A stretch of 64,000 nucleotides of DNA from assembly GCA_028277395.1 (NCBI GenBank), contig JANQGJ010000084.1:1-64000 (forward strand), read 5' to 3'. This DNA is from Bacteroidales bacterium (GTDB taxonomy: Bacteria; Bacteroidota; Bacteroidia; Bacteroidales; F082). A model generated the notes under the pieces. It was not told where the DNA came from, did not search any database, and saw only the letters and a program-made list of their open reading frames with translations. Each line of letters begins with the position of its first letter. The stretch's first letter is position 1. Shown piece by piece: positions 27,310 through 35,574 of this stretch. The translations under genes were made by a program, and so were the position numbers.

Positions 27310-27317
27310 TATCTTTG
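27310..27317 (+). promoter_or_regulatory. -7 promoter box (TATCTTTG) for the thioredoxin pair
   Basis: TATCTTTG lies 39 bases before the ATG at 27356. Confidence 0.5.
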
Positions 27318-27355
27318 CAAATTAAATTTAGTAATCAAATTATAAATCACTATAC

Positions 27356-27853
27356 ATGAAGAAATTAAGTTTAATATCTGTTTTATTAATATCATTAAGT
27401 TTGATAAGCTGTAATAATATTCAGGGGAATCAGACAAATGATAAACCTGTAGTTGATAATAAGGAAACATCAAATCCTGACGTTGTTACCCCGGAATACC
27501 TTACTTATGAAACTTTTAAGGAAAAAGTCTGGGATTTTGAAAAGAATCCACAGGAGTGGGTATACGAAGGCGATGTACCTTGTGTTATTGACTTTTATGC
27601 CGACTGGTGTAAACCATGTAAAATGGTTGCCCCTATCATGGATGATCTTGCAATTAAATATGAAGGCAGAGTAAAAATTTACAAGGTAGATACTGACAAG
27701 GAAAAAAAACTTGCCGGCGTATTTGGGATAAGAAGCATACCATCTGTTCTTTTTTCACCAATGGAAGGAAGACCAAGTATGCAAAAAGGTGCTCTGCCAA
27801 AAGCTGAGTACATTAAAATTATTGAAGAGCAATTAATAAATAAGAAACAATAA
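27356..27853 (+). CDS. Thioredoxin-fold lipoprotein
   Basis: This 165-residue protein has a lipoprotein signal (LISC; Cys19), a ~40-residue linker rich in Asp/Asn/Thr, and a full thioredoxin domain with the active site WCKPC in FYADWCKPCKMVAP and the cis-proline segment RSIPSVLF. It should act in the periplasm as a thiol:disulfide reductase or oxidase; WCKPC rather than WCGPC alters the redox potential. It is a close paralogue of the next gene: both share KVWDF/KVFNF followed by the EGD/EGE-(V/L)PC(V/I)IDFYADWC block. This points to tandem duplication with added export for this copy. Confidence 0.88.
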   Translation: MKKLSLISVLLISLSLISCNNIQGNQTNDKPVVDNKETSNPDVVTPEYLTYETFKEKVWDFEKNPQEWVYEGDVPCVIDFYADWCKPCKMVAPIMDDLAIKYEGRVKIYKVDTDKEKKLAGVFGIRSIPSVLFSPMEGRPSMQKGALPKAEYIKIIEEQLINKKQ

Positions 27854-27870
27854 CACTACATAAAAAAGAA

Positions 27871-28221
27871 ATGGAACATTTAACCAAACAGTCATTTTTA
27901 GACAAAGTATTCAACTTCGAGCAGAACAAAGATTGGAAATTTGAAGGTGAACTGCCATGTATTATAGATTTTTACGCCGACTGGTGTCAACCGTGTAAAA
28001 TTGTCGCTCCTATTCTTGATGAATTATCGAAAGAATATGCCGGAAAAGTAAATATCTATAAGGTGAATACTGAAGAAGAAACTGAACTTGCCGCTGCTTT
28101 TGGTATTCGCAGCATCCCCTCAATTTTATTTTGCCCCAAAGACGGACAGCCTCAAATGGCTCAGGGAGCACTACCGAAAGAAACACTCATTCAGGCAATC
28201 AATGATGTACTTTTAAAATAA
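27871..28221 (+). CDS. trxA: Cytoplasmic thioredoxin
   Basis: This 116-residue protein has no signal peptide and consists of a thioredoxin domain with active site WCQPC (FYADWCQPCKIVAP), KVNTEEETELAAAFGIRSIPSILF and the usual C-terminal helix. It follows the lipoprotein paralogue by 17 bases, so the two are cotranscribed. A terminator closes the unit. WCQPC replaces the standard WCGPC, but the catalytic cysteines and cis-proline are kept. A second redox pair (atypical thioredoxin plus reductase) lies 4 kb downstream. Confidence 0.9.
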   Translation: MEHLTKQSFLDKVFNFEQNKDWKFEGELPCIIDFYADWCQPCKIVAPILDELSKEYAGKVNIYKVNTEEETELAAAFGIRSIPSILFCPKDGQPQMAQGALPKETLIQAINDVLLK

Positions 28222-28242
28222 TAGTTTAAACACAATAGGATC

Positions 28243-28276
28243 AAAAACAGGCTTATTATCATGAGCCTGTTTTTTT
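28243..28276 (+). terminator. Intrinsic terminator of the thioredoxin pair
   Basis: AAAACAGGCT pairs with AGCCTGTTTT around a 10-base loop and is followed by a T-run. Confidence 0.9.
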
Positions 28277-28280
28277 ATGC

Positions 28281-28288
28281 TATTTTTG
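28281..28288 (+). promoter_or_regulatory. -7 promoter box (TATTTTTG) for the WbqC-like gene
   Basis: TATTTTTG lies immediately after the thioredoxin terminator and 17 bases before the ATG at 28306, giving a very short leader. Confidence 0.5.
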
Positions 28289-28305
28289 CCTTACAATAAT
28301 CCGAT

Positions 28306-28962
28306 ATGATTAACAGTAGTCAAATTTTAGTTTCCACAGCCTATCTCCCCCCAATAGAATACATTGCGTTACTGTTGCAATATCAGAATATCTGTGTTGA
28401 GGTACATGAATCGTATGCAAAACAAACTTATCGTAACAGGTGTAAAATAATGACTGCAAACGGGGTTTTGAATTTAACAATTCCAGTAAATAAAATTAAT
28501 GGTAACAATACCAAAACCGGTAACATTCAAATTATGAATGAAGATAACTGGCAAATTAATCACTGGAGAGCAATTAATTCAGCTTATAGCGGGTCACCAT
28601 TTTACCTTTATTACAAAGATGATCTTGAAGAATTCTTTTTTAATAAATACAATTCATTAGTTGAACTTAATACCAAGCTATTATTAAATGTATGTCATCT
28701 GATTGGTTTTACGCCTGATATCAGATATACAGAGTCATTTATTCCGATTGAAAAAGTAATTGACAGTTATGATTGCCGTTTTAATATTTCACCAAAGAAA
28801 GATTCAATTTTCAACGATTTTGGTGAGTATTTCCAGGTATTTTCAACAAAATATCCCTTTGAACCTAATTTGAGTATTATTGATCTGCTGTTCAATCTTG
28901 GTCCTGAAACAAAACAGTATATTACTGAATTATACAATGATTGGAAAACTGATATGAAATAA
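28306..28962 (+). CDS. WbqC family protein
   Basis: This 218-residue soluble protein fits the WbqC-like family. Its typical elements are an N-terminal STAYLPPIEYIALLLQ, HESYAKQTYRNRCKIMTANG, LTIPVNK, a central WQINHWRAINSAYSGSPFY, and a C-terminal third with FSTKYPFEPNLSIIDLLFNLGPE. Family members are found in polysaccharide clusters and elsewhere, and the biochemical role is not well established. In Bacteroidota the gene often stands beside general housekeeping genes, as here, next to the convergent PgpH-like gene 17 bases away. Confidence 0.85.
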   Translation: MINSSQILVSTAYLPPIEYIALLLQYQNICVEVHESYAKQTYRNRCKIMTANGVLNLTIPVNKINGNNTKTGNIQIMNEDNWQINHWRAINSAYSGSPFYLYYKDDLEEFFFNKYNSLVELNTKLLLNVCHLIGFTPDIRYTESFIPIEKVIDSYDCRFNISPKKDSIFNDFGEYFQVFSTKYPFEPNLSIIDLLFNLGPETKQYITELYNDWKTDMK

Positions 28963-28979
28963 CAGTCTATACCCTAAAC

Positions 28980-31046
28980 TTAATCAGGATACGCAATTCT
29001 AACATGATGGATATTCAACAATTTCTTCTTAAGCACTTTTTTGGCAATATTGATCTCTTTCATTGTAATATTTGCATTTAGAAACTGCCCGTTTTCCATC
29101 AGAGATGAAAAAATATTCTCCACAAGGTCATTTATCTTTTGTTCATCAGGATCATTTATGCTCCGGGAAGCTGCTTCTACTGAATCTGCCATCATTACAA
29201 CTGCAGTTTCTTTGGAAAAAGGAGCAGGACCATGGTATGTAAATTCGCTTTGATCGACTTCCATACCAGGATTTAATTTGCGTTCAAGTCTGTAGAAGTA
29301 TTCCACTCGCCTTGTCCCATGGTGAGTTCTGATAAAGTCGATAATTTGTTCAGGCAATCCGGCCTTACGTGCCATTTCAATTCCACCAAGTACATGACCA
29401 ATTATTATTTTGGCACTTTCTTCATATGAAATTTCATCATGTGGATTATATCCTGCAACCTGATTTTCAACAAAATACATTGGATTTTTCATTTTACCCA
29501 CATCATGGTACAATGCACCGGTTCTGGCAAGCAGAGCATCCCCTCCTATTTCATACAATACTTCTGAAGCCAAATTAGCAACCTGAAGCGAGTGCTGGAA
29601 AGTACCAGGTGCTTTTACACTTAATTCCCTTAATAATGAGTTATTTGTGTTTGATAGCTCAAGTAATGTTAACTGTGTGATAAGTCCAAACAATTTCTCA
29701 TATATAAATATCATTGGAAATGCCAGTAGAATTAGCATCGAACTTCCCGTAAAATATCCCATTGTCCTCCATGAGAAACTCTCAAACGATCCTTCCTGTA
29801 TCAACAACATACTTACATAAACAACTGTGTATGTTACAAATACCATGAGTGTTGCCCTAAACAAATCTGATCTTTTATTAAGCTTATGGATTGAATAAAC
29901 CGCTATTAAACCAACAATAGCCTGGGTATAGAAAAACTCAAAACTATTGGGAGCATAAAATCCGAGTAACATTAATGTTACCAGGTAAACGAAAATAGCA
30001 ATTCCGGCATCCAGAAATGCAGCAATTACAATTGGCAATAATGCAAATGGTATTAAGTATGCCCAGTCAGGAAACGCAATAAATACAATGTCGGTAATGG
30101 CAATGAACAAAATTTGTGTTATAATCAGTAAAACGATGTATTTAAGCTGATCATAAAATCTTTTTCTGTAAAACCTGATAAATAAATACTGAACCAAAAA
30201 CAATAATGTAACCAGTGATATCATCCCGGCAAGGATAAATGATCTGGAATCAGATGTGTCAAGCTCTTTTTCATAATCATATTTCAGAGAGATCAAAGTC
30301 TGATATTTGTCGCTAGTAACAAGTTCACCCGTTGAAATGATAAGTTCACCTTTTTGAACAAGTCCCCTGGTTGTGGAAATGTTTTTTATTAATTCATCCA
30401 GTTCAGCCTTATTCTTACTTTCGTCATAAATCACATTTTGAACAAGAGACTGTGAAATTACATTTCTAAGAAGTATGCTGTCTTTTACATTAAGTTTATC
30501 AATACTTTTACGTGTATCCTCAATCGCTGACCTTATGTCGTAAAGCTGCCCGAGAGTAGTTTCAGCAACAACATTACCCTGTATTAAACGTAATTGAAAA
30601 AATTTATCTTTACCCTCAATAACAGGATTATACTGAATAATTCCACGACTTTCAAAACGTTTATAGAGCTGCATCAATAACTTCTGGTATCGCGAAGAAT
30701 CAACATTTAAAGTATCATAGGGACGTGTTGCCCAGGCAGAATTAAAATTTTTAATGAGTTGTTCTTCTCCATTCTCAGCTATCTCATCATCATATCTGAA
30801 ATATGGAACAAAAGCATCTCTTATTTCCTTCTTTTCATTTTCAATCTGCTGGGTGGTTTTTAGAATTGCAAAATCAAATGGAGCAATCAAATCACCATGA
30901 CTCCATGGTTTACCAACCTGAAATTCATACTTAAAAATACTATCCTTGGGGCTTACCCATATCACAACAGCTATTGCAGCAATAAAAATAAGTATCTTTA
31001 ATATCTCGTAGTAATTATGTTGTATTTTTGAAAAAAGTGTATTCAT
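28980..31046 (-). CDS. 7TM-HD domain phosphohydrolase (PgpH-like c-di-AMP phosphodiesterase)
   Basis: This 688-residue membrane protein has the PgpH layout: one N-terminal transmembrane helix (about residues 18-32), an extracellular 7TMR-HDED domain (to about 260), seven membrane helices (about 265-460) and a cytoplasmic HD domain. The HD motifs are SFQHSLQVANLA-type (here GTFQHSLQVANLA), ALYHDVGKMKNP, IIGHVLGGIEMA and FIRTHHGTRRVEYFY, with a late MMADSVEAASR. Homologues hydrolyse cyclic di-AMP to pApA, which controls osmotic balance and wall metabolism. All metal-binding residues appear present. The gene is monocistronic with a promoter box on the minus strand about 42 bases upstream. Confidence 0.9.
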   Translation of the reverse strand: MNTLFSKIQHNYYEILKILIFIAAIAVVIWVSPKDSIFKYEFQVGKPWSHGDLIAPFDFAILKTTQQIENEKKEIRDAFVPYFRYDDEIAENGEEQLIKNFNSAWATRPYDTLNVDSSRYQKLLMQLYKRFESRGIIQYNPVIEGKDKFFQLRLIQGNVVAETTLGQLYDIRSAIEDTRKSIDKLNVKDSILLRNVISQSLVQNVIYDESKNKAELDELIKNISTTRGLVQKGELIISTGELVTSDKYQTLISLKYDYEKELDTSDSRSFILAGMISLVTLLFLVQYLFIRFYRKRFYDQLKYIVLLIITQILFIAITDIVFIAFPDWAYLIPFALLPIVIAAFLDAGIAIFVYLVTLMLLGFYAPNSFEFFYTQAIVGLIAVYSIHKLNKRSDLFRATLMVFVTYTVVYVSMLLIQEGSFESFSWRTMGYFTGSSMLILLAFPMIFIYEKLFGLITQLTLLELSNTNNSLLRELSVKAPGTFQHSLQVANLASEVLYEIGGDALLARTGALYHDVGKMKNPMYFVENQVAGYNPHDEISYEESAKIIIGHVLGGIEMARKAGLPEQIIDFIRTHHGTRRVEYFYRLERKLNPGMEVDQSEFTYHGPAPFSKETAVVMMADSVEAASRSINDPDEQKINDLVENIFSSLMENGQFLNANITMKEINIAKKVLKKKLLNIHHVRIAYPD

Positions 31047-31087
31047 TTGAGTCTGTTTGACGAAACAAAATTAATCAAATCGATCAA

Positions 31088-31095
31088 CAAATTTA
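31088..31095 (-). promoter_or_regulatory. -7 promoter box (TAAATTTG) for the PgpH-like gene
   Basis: CAAATTTA on the plus strand reads TAAATTTG on the minus strand. A second match (TAATTTTG) lies slightly closer to the gene. Confidence 0.4.
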
Positions 31096-31107
31096 ATTTT
31101 TATTCCA

Positions 31108-31893
31108 ATGACCGGATATGGCATATGTGAACTATCAATGATCCCTGTTCGAAAACAACCATCAGATCAGAGTGAAATGGTTAATCAATTATTGTTTGGT
31201 GACACTGTTATAATTCAGGATTTTAAAGATTGGTGGTATAATATAATTTCATCACACGACATGTATGAAGGATGGGTTGATGTAAAACAGATAAAGAAAA
31301 TATCAAAATCAGAATTTGAATCAATAAATGAAGAGACTTCTGCATACATAACCAGTCATAATGCCACAGTGGAAACAGAAGGTGAAAAAATTATTAATCT
31401 TGCCATGGGAAGCCGATTACCTCTTTATGACAACGATAAATGTAAAATTGCTGAGAAAGAATATATAACGTGTGGAGAAATCGCTACTACTTCTGAGTTA
31501 ACAAAGTGCTCTTCAGTTTGTGAATTAGCATTAAAATATATGGGAACACCATATTTATGGGGAGGGAGATCACCTTATGGAATTGATTGTTCCGGATTTG
31601 TACAGGTAATATACCGTATGTTCGGGATATTTCTGAAAAGGGATTCAGGGATCCAGGTTGAATCAGGGATTACAATCGATTTTCTGGAAGATGTAATACC
31701 TGGTGATCTTGCTTTTTTTGACAATCAGGACGGTAATATTGTACATGTCGGCATTTTGTTAAACAAAACTAAAATAATACATGCCTCCGGTGAAGTCAGA
31801 ATCGACAAAATCGACCATAATGGTATTTATAATGAGAAAGAACTGAAATACACTCATAAATTAAGGATTATCAAAAGGATAAAACAAGTTTAG
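31108..31893 (+). CDS. C40 (NlpC/P60) endopeptidase with N-terminal SH3-like domains
   Basis: This 261-residue protein has two SH3b-like segments (about residues 1-60 and 70-125) followed by an NlpC/P60 domain with the catalytic Cys in YGIDCSGFVQ and the His in GNIVHVGIL; a third polar residue is likely His in IIHASGEVR. The start leaves no room for a signal peptide, so the enzyme is predicted cytoplasmic. That fits a gamma-D-Glu-diamino-acid endopeptidase that recycles imported muropeptides (YkfC/dipeptidyl-peptidase VI type) rather than a wall hydrolase. It is divergent from the PgpH-like gene and stands alone. Confidence 0.88.
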   Translation: MTGYGICELSMIPVRKQPSDQSEMVNQLLFGDTVIIQDFKDWWYNIISSHDMYEGWVDVKQIKKISKSEFESINEETSAYITSHNATVETEGEKIINLAMGSRLPLYDNDKCKIAEKEYITCGEIATTSELTKCSSVCELALKYMGTPYLWGGRSPYGIDCSGFVQVIYRMFGIFLKRDSGIQVESGITIDFLEDVIPGDLAFFDNQDGNIVHVGILLNKTKIIHASGEVRIDKIDHNGIYNEKELKYTHKLRIIKRIKQV

Positions 31894-32084
31894 ATTCCTC
31901 CAGTAAACCTGACATGTCATTAAACTGTCATACTGACAAGATTAAAATATTTTCCTTATCACCTTATCATTCAGACAAAACCTAAAACTTTACAGGCATA
32001 TCGCTTAATTATCACCATTTGGCATAATTTATGATATAAAGCATATATCGTAAAAATTAATAATAATTTTAAATATAAATAAAG

Positions 32085-32432
32085 ATGGTACTACCAACAA
32101 ACCTTAAACATGTAGCAACGGCAAAAGACCACGCAGAATTAATTGAAAACAACGAAAACGTAATGATTTGTTGTGGAAGAATGGGACCAATGTGCATCCC
32201 TGTTTATGATGTCATGGAGAAACTACAGGATGAATATACCCATGTGGAATTTCGTGATATGGCATTTGACAGTCCTGAAGCAGCTGTTATTAGAAATCAT
32301 CCGGCCTGTAGCAGTTTTATGGGGCTTCCTTTTGTAGTATATTATAAAAACGGAGAACTCGTTGCTGCCACTTCCAGTATTCAAAACAGAGAACAGATCA
32401 CCGGAATTCTGGATGAAAAACTTCAACAGTAA
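32085..32432 (+). CDS. Atypical thioredoxin-fold protein paired with TrxB
   Basis: This 115-residue protein has a thioredoxin-like fold pattern: VEFRDMAFDSPEA after the first helix, a cis-Pro segment GLPFVVYYKNG and a short C-terminal helix. The normal WCxxC is replaced by ICCGRMGPMCIPV, so the cysteines are two adjacent (Cys29-Cys30) plus one six residues later (Cys36). A further Cys lies in HPACSSF. The gene is 20 bases before a thioredoxin-reductase gene, which strongly suggests it is that enzyme's dedicated substrate. No signal peptide. A regular ribosome-binding site is not obvious. Confidence 0.72.
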   Translation: MVLPTNLKHVATAKDHAELIENNENVMICCGRMGPMCIPVYDVMEKLQDEYTHVEFRDMAFDSPEAAVIRNHPACSSFMGLPFVVYYKNGELVAATSSIQNREQITGILDEKLQQ

Positions 32433-32452
32433 TATCCTAATTAGTTATTGTC

Positions 32453-33388
32453 ATGAACGAAAAAGATTATGATGTTATTATCCTTGGAGGCGGACCCGCC
32501 GGTTTAACAGCAGGGATATACCTCGGAAGGGCTAAAGTAAAAACATTAATCATTGATAGTGGTATTATCGGGGGGCAAACTGTCCTTACATATGAAGTTG
32601 CAAATTATCCCGGTATTGAAATGGTATCAGGATATGAACTTAGTTCCACAATGCAGAAACAGGCGCTGTCTTTTGGTTGTGATATTATATCCAATGTCGG
32701 TATTACCGAAACGGATATAATAGGTGAAATAAAATCTGTTACAGTGAATAATGAAACAACATATTCATCAAGATCATTAATTCTTGCAACAGGTGGTAAA
32801 TCACGAACATTGAATGTACCTGGTGAATCAGAGCTAAAAGGAAAAGGTATTTCTTATTGTGCGACTTGTGATGGTGATTTTTTCCAGGATAAGGAGATTG
32901 TGGTTGTAGGAGGTGGAAACTCTGCTCTTGAAGAAGCAGATTCCCTTACCAAATATGCAAGTAAGGTTACTGTTCTTCATGAATTTGATGAGTTTCAGGC
33001 TATGGAACATGCCATTGAAAAGGCAAAAGCTAATCCAAAAATCGATTTTATACTGAAATCCCATATTACAGAATTTCAAGGCAATGGTAAACTAACAGGT
33101 ATAAAATACAAGAATCTTGATAATGGTGATACTAATGAAATGAAAGTTGACGGAGTTTTTATTTTTATTGGTTATATGGCTAATACAAAAGAACTTGAAA
33201 ATACACATATTAAACTCAACGAAAAAGGAGAAGTTATAACTGACGAAAACCTGTCAACTAATGTACCCGGAGTTTTTGCTGCCGGTGACAATCGTGCTGT
33301 AAAATACAGACAAATTACAACTGCTGTGGCTGATGGAACTGTGGCTGCCTTGAATTCAATTGAATATTTATCAACACATTCAAAGTAA
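32453..33388 (+). CDS. trxB: Thioredoxin reductase (NADPH-type FAD flavoprotein)
   Basis: This 311-residue protein has the low-molecular-weight thioredoxin reductase layout: an FAD-binding GGGPAGLTAGIYLGRA at the N terminus, the redox-active CATC (YCATCDGDFF), a second dinucleotide fold GGGNSALEEADSL, and a C-terminal FAD motif GVFAAGDNRAVKYRQI. It transfers electrons from NAD(P)H to thioredoxin. The partner is presumably the atypical thioredoxin encoded 20 bases upstream. In the second fold the usual arginine motif for NADPH (HRRxxxR) reads HEFDEFQA, so cofactor preference is uncertain and NADH or another donor is possible. Confidence 0.9.
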   Translation: MNEKDYDVIILGGGPAGLTAGIYLGRAKVKTLIIDSGIIGGQTVLTYEVANYPGIEMVSGYELSSTMQKQALSFGCDIISNVGITETDIIGEIKSVTVNNETTYSSRSLILATGGKSRTLNVPGESELKGKGISYCATCDGDFFQDKEIVVVGGGNSALEEADSLTKYASKVTVLHEFDEFQAMEHAIEKAKANPKIDFILKSHITEFQGNGKLTGIKYKNLDNGDTNEMKVDGVFIFIGYMANTKELENTHIKLNEKGEVITDENLSTNVPGVFAAGDNRAVKYRQITTAVADGTVAALNSIEYLSTHSK

Positions 33389-33521
33389 TACACAATAGCT
33401 AATTGTCTAGGTTCAACCCAAGACTGTCCAATTAAAACCTGATATAATTTAAAGTCTTTCTAAAATAGGTTAAATCATATAAATTTAACATAAAAAGATG
33501 TTTCTGTAAAGAGAAAACAGA

Positions 33522-33529
33522 TACATTTG
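33522..33529 (+). promoter_or_regulatory. -7 promoter box (TACATTTG) of the riboflavin operon
   Basis: TACATTTG lies just ahead of the FMN riboswitch. Confidence 0.6.
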
Positions 33530-33540
33530 CAACAACAAAT

Positions 33541-33656
33541 TCTTCGGGGCAGGGCGTAATTCCCGACCGGCGGTAAAAGTCCGCGAATCTCGATTAATGA
33601 GATTGATCCGGTGAAATTCCGGAATCGACAGTTAAAGTCTGGATGGTAGAAGAAGA
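33541..33656 (+). ncRNA. FMN riboswitch (RFN element)
   Basis: All conserved blocks are present: TCTTCGGGGCAGGGCG, AATTCCCGACCGGCGGTAAA, AGTCCGCGA, a variable stem (CCGGTGAAATTCCGG) and GTCTGGATGGTAGAAGAAGA closing the first stem. It lies ahead of ribD with a strong terminator hairpin in between, so FMN should cause premature termination. Confidence 0.96.
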
Positions 33657-33726
33657 TGTACTTACTGATGAAGTGATAACATTATGGTATTAGCAAAAGA
33701 CTTGTTAATACCCTGCCAAATATAAG

Positions 33727-33762
33727 AAGTGCCCCGGATTATTGATACGGGGCACTTTTTTT
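33727..33762 (+). terminator. Attenuator terminator of the FMN riboswitch
   Basis: AAGTGCCCCG and CGGGGCACTT form a 10-bp stem with an 11-base loop, then a T-run, ending 17 bases before the ribD start. It is the expression platform of the upstream riboswitch. Confidence 0.92.
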
Positions 33763-33779
33763 GTCCATAAAGTTTTGAA

Positions 33780-34874
33780 ATGAAGGATCAGTACTACATG
33801 CGGCGAGCCATAGAGTTATCACTAAAAGGAACAGGGTTTGTTAATCCTAATCCACTGGTTGGTGCGGTTTTAGTAAAGAACAATAAGATTATTGGTGAAG
33901 GATATCATGCTATTTATGGTGGTCCTCATGCTGAAGTCAACGCAATATACAATTCCAGCCAGGATTGTTCAGGTGCAACAATGTATGTAACTCTTGAACC
34001 CTGTTCTCATTATGGAAAAACACCACCATGTGCCCTGAAAATCATTGAAAACAACATTTCACGTGTGGTAATTGGCATGGCAGATCCAAACCCTTTGGTT
34101 TCAGGAAATGGAATTAAGCTTCTGGAAGATGCAAATATTGAAGTTACAACAGGAATATTGTCAAAAGAGATTGAGTTGATCAATGAGGTTTTCATTCATT
34201 ATATTACAAATAATGCCCCTTTCGTGGTAATGAAAACTGCTTCAACACTTGATGGTAAAATTGCTACTTCAACAGGGCATTCAAGATGGGTTTCCTCAGG
34301 GGAATCCAGAACATATGTTCACGAGTTACGTCAAAGGTATTCCGGTATAATGGCAGGGATTAATACCATATTAAAAGATAATCCTGAATTGAACATCCGT
34401 CATCTGAACGGAACAGTATGCCATCCTCATAGAATTATAGTTGACTCCAAAGCCAGGACACCACTTCAATCAAAAGTACTGAATAAAGCTGATGATGTTA
34501 AAACTTTTATTGCCGTTACTGATGATGCTTCCAAAATAAACATAAAGAATCTGAAAGATCAGGGAGCTGTGACAATATTATGTCCAAAAACAGAATATGG
34601 AGTAGACCTGAACTATTTAATGAAAAAACTTGCGGAGTTTTCAATCGACAGTATATTACTTGAAGGAGGTGGCATCCTCAATTATAGTGCAATTCATAGT
34701 GGTATTGTTAACAAGGTGATCAGTTTTATTGCTCCGAAAATAATTGGTGGCAAAGATGCCCCTACTCCGGTTTCCGGGAGTGGTATTAAACATATGGATG
34801 AAGCCATACACCTTAAAAGTGTCAGGTCACATATGATTGGTGATGATGTTGTAATTGAAGGATATTTAAATTGA
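33780..34874 (+). CDS. ribD: Bifunctional riboflavin biosynthesis deaminase/reductase
   Basis: This 364-residue protein joins the pyrimidine deaminase and the reductase that convert the GTP cyclohydrolase II product to 5-amino-6-ribitylaminouracil phosphate. The N-terminal zinc deaminase motifs are GGPHAEVNAI and EPCSHYGKTPPCALKI. The reductase domain starts near residue 150 with FVVMKTASTLDGKIATSTGH and contains SILLEGGGILNYSAI. It is the first gene behind the FMN riboswitch and attenuator, followed by ribE, ribBA and ribH. Confidence 0.96.
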   Translation: MKDQYYMRRAIELSLKGTGFVNPNPLVGAVLVKNNKIIGEGYHAIYGGPHAEVNAIYNSSQDCSGATMYVTLEPCSHYGKTPPCALKIIENNISRVVIGMADPNPLVSGNGIKLLEDANIEVTTGILSKEIELINEVFIHYITNNAPFVVMKTASTLDGKIATSTGHSRWVSSGESRTYVHELRQRYSGIMAGINTILKDNPELNIRHLNGTVCHPHRIIVDSKARTPLQSKVLNKADDVKTFIAVTDDASKINIKNLKDQGAVTILCPKTEYGVDLNYLMKKLAEFSIDSILLEGGGILNYSAIHSGIVNKVISFIAPKIIGGKDAPTPVSGSGIKHMDEAIHLKSVRSHMIGDDVVIEGYLN

Positions 34875-34916
34875 TAGGAATGAGATTAGATATTAGTTTA
34901 ATATAAAGTTAACAGG

Positions 34917-35564
34917 ATGTTTACAGGTCTGATAGAGGAAAAAGGAACAATTACCATGATACAAAAAAGTAGTAAATCTGCGAAGATTACAATTACTGCC
35001 AGGAAGATAGTTTCTGACCTGAAGTTAGGTGACAGTGTATGTACCAATGGTGCCTGTCTTACTGTAGTGGAAATCGCTAATAATGATTTTACAGTTGATG
35101 TTATGTTGGAAACAATCAATTCAACAACATTAAAGAAACTGATACCGGGTAATGAAGTAAACCTCGAAAGAGCATTGAAATTAAATGACAGACTGGGAGG
35201 ACACATTGTCAGCGGACATGTTGACGGAACGGCAAAAATTACAAATATAAAAATGGAAGGAATAGCTACCATTTATACCTTGCAGCCTGATAGTTCGCAG
35301 ATGCAGTTCATCATAAAAAAAGGATCCATAACCATTGATGGAATAAGCCTGACTATTAGCGATATACATAAAGATCAATTTATGGTCTCCATAATTCCTC
35401 ATACGGCAGAAAATACAACACTGCCCGACAGGAAAGTTGGTGACCTGGTTAATATTGAAACTGATACCATCGCTAAATATGTTCACAACATGATAAACCA
35501 TAACAGGAATAAGAATAATGATACCTCAATTAGTATTGAGGCTTTAATGAATAAAGGATTTTAA
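34917..35564 (+). CDS. ribE: Riboflavin synthase alpha chain
   Basis: This 215-residue protein has two lumazine-binding repeats: the first begins with [12 protein letters not shown] and includes [10 protein letters not shown], and the second has [14 protein letters not shown] and [12 protein letters not shown]. The enzyme dismutates two 6,7-dimethyl-8-ribityllumazine molecules to riboflavin and acts as a homotrimer. The C-terminal extension is slightly longer than usual ([20 protein letters not shown]). Third cistron positions: 43 bases after ribD and 10 bases before ribBA. Confidence 0.95.
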   Translation: MFTGLIEEKGTITMIQKSSKSAKITITARKIVSDLKLGDSVCTNGACLTVVEIANNDFTVDVMLETINSTTLKKLIPGNEVNLERALKLNDRLGGHIVSGHVDGTAKITNIKMEGIATIYTLQPDSSQMQFIIKKGSITIDGISLTISDIHKDQFMVSIIPHTAENTTLPDRKVGDLVNIETDTIAKYVHNMINHNRNKNNDTSISIEALMNKGF

Positions 35565-35574
35565 GAAAATAATT

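Noticed and set aside
34898..35272. 124-codon open frame antisense to ribE
   Set aside because: Shadow of riboflavin synthase; the sense strand carries all family motifs.
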